From contig NVQB01000001.1 in NCBI GenBank assembly GCA_002319075.1, positions 2,852,001-2,916,000 on the forward strand: 64,000 bases of DNA, read 5' to 3'. Position numbers and translations under genes: made by a program. Every line of letters starts with the position of its first letter. Position 1 is the first letter of the stretch. The notes beneath the pieces were generated by a model. The model was given only the letters and a program-made list of their open reading frames with translations, was not told the DNA's origin and did no database searches. The stretch comes from Sphingobacteriaceae bacterium (GTDB taxonomy: Bacteria; Bacteroidota; Bacteroidia; B-17B0; Aurantibacillaceae). This document shows, one piece after another, positions 60,440 to 64,000 of the stretch.

Positions 60440-61608
60440 TACCTGATTTTAAAGTAAAGAACTCTTAAGCTTAGAGCCTTGCTGTTATGCTGGCTCATAT
60501 CAGCAAATTTCTGCAATGTTTGTGGAAACACGATTGACGAGCCACTCCAGAAAGTGTAAATGAGCTTCCCGTTTTCACAGCTGTATTTGCTTCCTGGGAA
60601 AAAATAAGGCCAGAGTTCTTCTTGGTTTATTGGTTCATCAAGTTTAAAATCAGATAGATCTTTTATCTGCGAAAGATGCCAGCCATCTTCTTTTTTTGTC
60701 CAGAGGTGATCAAAGAAGATCTGTCCCTTTTTTCCTGGAGCGCGGATGGAATTCCTTGTTAATCTTACAAATAAAGTGTTTTCGTCGATGTAATCAACCA
60801 TCCATATGCGATCGAGTGTATCGAGATAAGAGCGCATACTGTCGAGATACTCAACTACATGTATACCCATATTCTCTGGATTAAAACGTTTGGAAAAAAC
60901 CGCTGGATCAATCCCTCTGAACGATCCTTCCTTTAAATTAATGCTATCTTTTTGCTCATTGGAGTAAGAGTAAATCCGTAGTCGGTAACGGAAAGGATCG
61001 CAAATAACATAACCCTCATTTATGAAATCTATAAATTTATTCGGAGCAAGATGAGTTACGGCAATACCATCAAACGGAAGGGTAAAACACGTTTCTTCAT
61101 TTGTTTCTATATTGAAAGTAGAATACCCCGACGCCAGCTCTTCGTCAATTTTTAAGTGGTCATATATGCTGTAAAAATATAAAGTCTTTTCTCTCATGAA
61201 AATATTTTTGCCGTACTTCTCCTTTAAAACAAGATGTCTTTCAAAAATAAATTTCCCGTCCGTATAAGAGAACAGGAAAACATTGAATCGGTTGCGAACA
61301 ACAAGTTTACTACCTGAGAAATAATAGCCGCATTTATACGCGCTATTTAAATACCCTCTTTGGGTTTTATTTAAGAGTTTAAAAAGGTCGTATTCTACAG
61401 GCCCAGTTTTTTTTTGTGTAAACATTTTCACTTGCAACTGGTTAAACATAAATACCGTATCTCCACTAACAAAAGGATCGGTTGAAGATGAAAAGTATTC
61501 AGAAAAACCAATACCTGCGTAGGCAGCGATTTTTTCACAAATCAGATTTTGGCCGCGTACGGAAAAGCCATAAACTAGAATTGAAAGTGTAAATAATTGT
61601 CTAAGCAT
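60439..61608 (-). CDS. Exported protein, possibly beta-propeller
   Basis: The 389-residue protein has a signal peptide (LFTLSILVYGFSVRG) followed by many short beta strands with aromatic turns, such as DPFVSGDTVFMFNQLQ and DPFRYRLRIYSYS. The pattern resembles the 6-bladed propeller proteins of Bacteroidota that occur near CxxC proteins, though I cannot name the family. It is translationally coupled to the small CxxC gene downstream. A terminator just upstream separates it from the preceding small secreted protein. Role unknown. Confidence 0.6.
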   Translation of the reverse strand: MLRQLFTLSILVYGFSVRGQNLICEKIAAYAGIGFSEYFSSSTDPFVSGDTVFMFNQLQVKMFTQKKTGPVEYDLFKLLNKTQRGYLNSAYKCGYYFSGSKLVVRNRFNVFLFSYTDGKFIFERHLVLKEKYGKNIFMREKTLYFYSIYDHLKIDEELASGYSTFNIETNEETCFTLPFDGIAVTHLAPNKFIDFINEGYVICDPFRYRLRIYSYSNEQKDSINLKEGSFRGIDPAVFSKRFNPENMGIHVVEYLDSMRSYLDTLDRIWMVDYIDENTLFVRLTRNSIRAPGKKGQIFFDHLWTKKEDGWHLSQIKDLSDFKLDEPINQEELWPYFFPGSKYSCENGKLIYTFWSGSSIVFPQTLQKFADMSQHNSKALSLRVLYFKIR

Positions 61609-61612
61609 AATG

Positions 61613-61642
61613 AAAAAACCGGCCTCTCTATTTTGAGGCCGG
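61613..61642 (-). terminator. Intrinsic terminator after gene at 61651
   Basis: CCGGCCTC (61619-61626) and GAGGCCGG (61635-61642) form a perfect GC-rich 8-bp stem with an 8-base loop. On the minus strand the stem is followed by six T. It lies 9 bases after the stop of the small secreted protein. Confidence 0.87.
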
Positions 61643-61650
61643 AGTCGACG

Positions 61651-62112
61651 TTAGTTCGCAGTAATAGTGACGTTAAAATTGGTAGACCCAGGATTGGATT
61701 TACCCGTAGTACAGGTAAGAGTAATATAAATGGCGATAGTGCTATTGTCCGATAAAGTGGCCTGATAGTGTCTGATAGTCGAACCGTAAGGCTGACCATT
61801 CGGGATGTTGTTAGCCTCAACATCAATCATTAAGTCACTTAGTTTTGTGTCCTCAATGTTTTCAATTTCTAATTCACGGGCTGTTTTTCCTGCCGTAGCA
61901 CGCAGCCTACAGGAAACAAATCCCGGATTTTCGCAAGTCAAATTCCATGCCTCGGCGCCATTAGGATAGTAACCAAGAAAATCCTGTCTGATATCGGAAT
62001 AAAAACCGAATAGCCCGTTACTTCGGGAGACATTAACGATCCGTGGAACGTGGGCACAAGATGCGTACGCTAGCCCGATAATACAAAATAATAACAAAGC
62101 TGTTTTTTTCAT
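61651..62112 (-). CDS. Small secreted protein (153 aa)
   Basis: A signal peptide (LLLFCIIGLAYASC) is followed by a predicted compact beta-rich domain with three further cysteine positions in LTCENPGFVSCRL and TLTCTTGK. The product is unknown: no domain is recognised. It has its own promoter (62188-62217) and terminator, so it is a monocistronic unit, which suggests strong independent expression. A possible function in the periplasm or outside the cell cannot be named. Confidence 0.65.
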   Translation of the reverse strand: MKKTALLLFCIIGLAYASCAHVPRIVNVSRSNGLFGFYSDIRQDFLGYYPNGAEAWNLTCENPGFVSCRLRATAGKTARELEIENIEDTKLSDLMIDVEANNIPNGQPYGSTIRHYQATLSDNSTIAIYITLTCTTGKSNPGSTNFNVTITAN

Positions 62113-62187
62113 AAGTGTTTGTTTTAATTATACATATTTCTTTAAATTTATATGTAGACAAATTTTGCGCAATAAGCTCTACAGGCA

Positions 62188-62217
62188 CAAAATTAATTTA
62201 TAAGGAACAAATGTCAA
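62188..62217 (-). promoter_or_regulatory. Promoter of the small secreted protein gene
   Basis: The minus strand has GTTG (-33 element TTG at 62217-62215), a spacer of exactly 19 bases, and -7 box TAATTTTG (62195-62188), an exact consensus layout. It predicts a leader of about 70 bases. Confidence 0.65.
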
Positions 62218-62247
62218 CTACCTGATAGGGTAATTTTATATAATTCA

Positions 62248-62278
62248 TTTGAAATGATGCAACAAAATTTTATATTTA
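62248..62278 (+). promoter_or_regulatory. Promoter of the LuxR-type regulator gene
   Basis: TTTG (62248-62251) is followed after 19 bases by TATATTTA (62271-62278), one base off the TANNTTTG consensus. The layout places the transcript start a short distance before the ATG at 62306. It is divergent from the 62188-62217 promoter, 30 bases away. Confidence 0.6.
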
Positions 62279-62305
62279 TGTATTATAAAATGATACACTT
62301 TTTAT

Positions 62306-62977
62306 ATGTCCAGTAGCCCATCATCTGCAATAAAAATTATGCTCGCTGATGACCATGAAAAATTCAGGAGGAGTATGATAGAGGAACTCAGCCAACAAAG
62401 CGATCGTTTTAATTTTATTGGAGAAGCTTCACATGGCCTTGAACTATTAAGTCTCATGGAAAAAAATATTCCCGATGTAGTTCTTCTCGACCTGGAAATG
62501 CCTGTGCTCGATGGTTATAAAACAATGGGCCTTATAAAAGAAAGATTTCCTACAGTAAGAACAATCATTTTAAGTTCGCACTATAATGAATTTTATATAG
62601 CCAGGCTTATCATTTCAGGAGCTTCAGGCTATTTATCGAAACTGGCATCTATCGAAGATATTCTTAAAACGCTAAGGAGAGTATATGAAGACGGATTTTA
62701 TATTAGCGAAAAAATTTCGAGGATAATTTTTATGACCTTGCTGGACTCGAAAAAGCTCGCATACAGTGCGTCAGAAAAAATTTTAAAAGACCGCGAGGTA
62801 GAAGTCCTGAGAGAAATTTGCAATGGAAAAACCTACAAGGAGGCCGCAGGAAAATTGAATTTAAGTACTGATACAATTAAATTTTATATAAAAAATATTT
62901 ATAAAAAAACGCAAACCAATTCAATTGCGGCGCTTGTAAAGTATGCAGTAAAGACAGGTATAACCAATGTTTATTAA
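62306..62977 (+). CDS. NarL/FixJ (LuxR-type) response regulator
   Basis: The 223-residue protein has a receiver domain with the acidic pair Asp15-Asp16, phosphoacceptor Asp62 in VVLLDLEMPV, and a C-terminal LuxR helix-turn-helix (KDREVEVLREICNGKTYKEA and then KLNLSTDTIKFYIKNIYKK). It activates or represses transcription when phosphorylated. No kinase gene is next to it, so the partner is unlinked. The stop is 50 bases from the convergent priA stop. Confidence 0.92.
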   Translation: MSSSPSSAIKIMLADDHEKFRRSMIEELSQQSDRFNFIGEASHGLELLSLMEKNIPDVVLLDLEMPVLDGYKTMGLIKERFPTVRTIILSSHYNEFYIARLIISGASGYLSKLASIEDILKTLRRVYEDGFYISEKISRIIFMTLLDSKKLAYSASEKILKDREVEVLREICNGKTYKEAAGKLNLSTDTIKFYIKNIYKKTQTNSIAALVKYAVKTGITNVY

Positions 62978-63027
62978 CATTCATGGCCTTATTTTATTAA
63001 ACTTTGCCCCGTGCCAAAACAAAATAC

Positions 63028-64000
63028 CTAAACCGGATCTACATCAATAGAAACCCTATACCGCCAGTTCTTGTAGTTATTCTGAAGATCATTCAATGCG
63101 TTATAAATAGTTTGGCGAATAGAAATCGCAGCTTGTTGCCGCGATGTTTTTATAAGAATGTGTTTGTGGTACTGGTTTTTAATTTTCGAAATCAAAGGAA
63201 ACTCCGGACCTAAAAGCTGATCTCCAAAAGCCGGACGTAACAAGGCGAATAGCTCGTTAGATAAATGATTGACTTCATTCACATCTTTTGAAATCAGGGT
63301 CACTTCAAATAATCGGGTATAGGGCGGATAATTGAATTGTTTTCTTTCCGCTAAGGTCTCCTCAAAAAAAGAATGAATTCTGTTTTCTGTAATGTACTTA
63401 ATAACATGATGTTCAACTTGAGTAGTTTGGATAAACACTTTTCCTTTTTCGTTGTTTCTTCCCGCACGTCCTTTTACTTGCGTTAAAAGTTGAAAAGCTT
63501 TTTCGAAAGAACGAAAATCGGGAAAATTTAAAATAGAGTCGGCATTTAAAACACCAACCACAGAAACGTTATTAAAGTCTAAGCCTTTAGTCACCATCTG
63601 AGTTCCAATCAGAATATCAATGTTGCCACCTTCAAAATCGTCAATCAATTGTTTGTAAGCGTATTTACTCCGGGTACTATCCAGATCCATACGTGCAATC
63701 TTCGCGCTCGGGAAAAGGATTTCGATATCTTCCTCAATCTTCTCCGTGCCCATACCTTTGTAGTGTAACTGATTGCTTCCGCAGGCGGAACAGGTTTTTG
63801 GAGGCGTAACGGAATAACCACAATAATGACAGGTTAGTTTCTGACTGTGTTTATGATAGATAAGCGAAACATCACATTGCACGCAGTGCGGTACGTGTCC
63901 GCATTGTTTACATTCAGTATAAGGAGCAAAGCCTCTTCGGTTTTGAAATAAAATGATTTGTTGTTTTTTTGCAAGAGCTGCCTCAATAGCCTCAAACAAA
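63028..64000 (-). CDS. priA: Primosomal helicase PriA, C-terminal part (cut by window edge)
   Basis: The frame is open to the right edge of the window, so about 324 residues of the C-terminus are present and the N-terminus lies outside. They include a zinc region with four CxxC pairs (CKQC, CVQC, CHYC and CSAC), helicase motifs V and VI (IGTQMVTKGLDFNNV and LTQVKGRAGRN) and the C-terminal domain that contacts replication-fork DNA. PriA restarts stalled replication. Nothing is unusual in the visible part. Confidence 0.93.
   Translation of the reverse strand, partial: LFEAIEAALAKKQQIILFQNRRGFAPYTECKQCGHVPHCVQCDVSLIYHKHSQKLTCHYCGYSVTPPKTCSACGSNQLHYKGMGTEKIEEDIEILFPSAKIARMDLDSTRSKYAYKQLIDDFEGGNIDILIGTQMVTKGLDFNNVSVVGVLNADSILNFPDFRSFEKAFQLLTQVKGRAGRNNEKGKVFIQTTQVEHHVIKYITENRIHSFFEETLAERKQFNYPPYTRLFEVTLISKDVNEVNHLSNELFALLRPAFGDQLLGPEFPLISKIKNQYHKHILIKTSRQQAAISIRQTIYNALNDLQNNYKNWRYRVSIDVDPV

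Noticed and set aside
1-64000. CRISPR array, tRNA or rRNA gene
   Set aside because: I saw no regularly spaced direct repeats and no cloverleaf-like or rRNA-like stretches on either strand. Short matches to T-loop-like motifs fell inside clear coding regions.

Overview
The window is a stretch of chromosome from a member of the Bacteroidota, by eye AT-rich. The evidence is several independent traits. There are type IX secretion (T9SS) type A sorting domains on at least three proteins. Promoter elements are of the TTG/TANNTTTG kind, and Shine-Dalgarno sequences are largely absent. Topoisomerase IV is a 619-residue ParE plus an 881-residue ParC, and Bacteroidota-type families (DUF4476, TIGR00266, LPP20-type lipoproteins) are present. 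Nothing identifies the genus. I see no rRNA, tRNA, CRISPR array, integrase or insertion sequence, so this looks like core chromosome with one accessory glycan locus and a few decayed gene remnants.

Layout. 1-6.3 kb: a vWA-domain protein cut by the window edge, an N-terminal transketolase subunit, YchF, a TIGR00266/AIM24 protein and ParE. 6.4-9.9 kb: three lipoproteins in a row, two of them LPP20-like. 9.9-11.0 kb: a truncated ORF6N gene and a small exported protein. 11.2-16.2 kb: ParC, a small lipoprotein and a dockerin-bearing T9SS protein. 16.2-24.3 kb: GAPDH behind a WG-like exported protein, a LiaF-like membrane protein, a DUF4288 protein, a LytS/LytT-type two-component system, an alpha/beta hydrolase, pyrophosphatase and GalE.

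24.4-42.1 kb is a surface-glycan locus. It has five or six glycosyltransferases, five methyltransferases (one FkbM), a polysaccharide deacetylase, an asparagine synthase, a transglutaminase-like membrane protein, a polytopic membrane protein, a Wzt-type ABC ATPase with a carboxy-terminal extension, and an acyltransferase-3. Most genes are on the minus strand with overlapping or near-abutting ends, which suggests one long transcript starting near the ATPase. No Wzm-type permease is in the window.

42.2-51.1 kb: a DUF4476 protein, UvrC, a large M16 peptidase with a LolA-like protein, and an FUSC-family membrane protein. 51.1-54.4 kb: a compact light-sensing operon (response regulator, heme oxygenase, bacteriophytochrome kinase). 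The heme oxygenase would make biliverdin, the kinase carries the biliverdin cysteine and PHY tongue motifs, and the receiver protein is the likely phosphoacceptor. 54.6-56.8 kb: two tandem paralogous T9SS proteins. 56.9-64.0 kb: HPPD with an unusual structured leader, a frameshifted orphan T9SS sorting domain, RimO, three exported proteins of unknown role, a LuxR-type response regulator and the C-terminal part of PriA.

The most unusual points are the phytochrome operon, the two adjacent inverted repeats in the hppD leader, a glycosyltransferase whose expected start codon reads ATC, a terminator that overlaps the next gene's only ATG, and a set of start codons lying 4-8 nt behind a -7 box (probable leaderless messages). 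I did not find a clear-cut new defence or mobile system.
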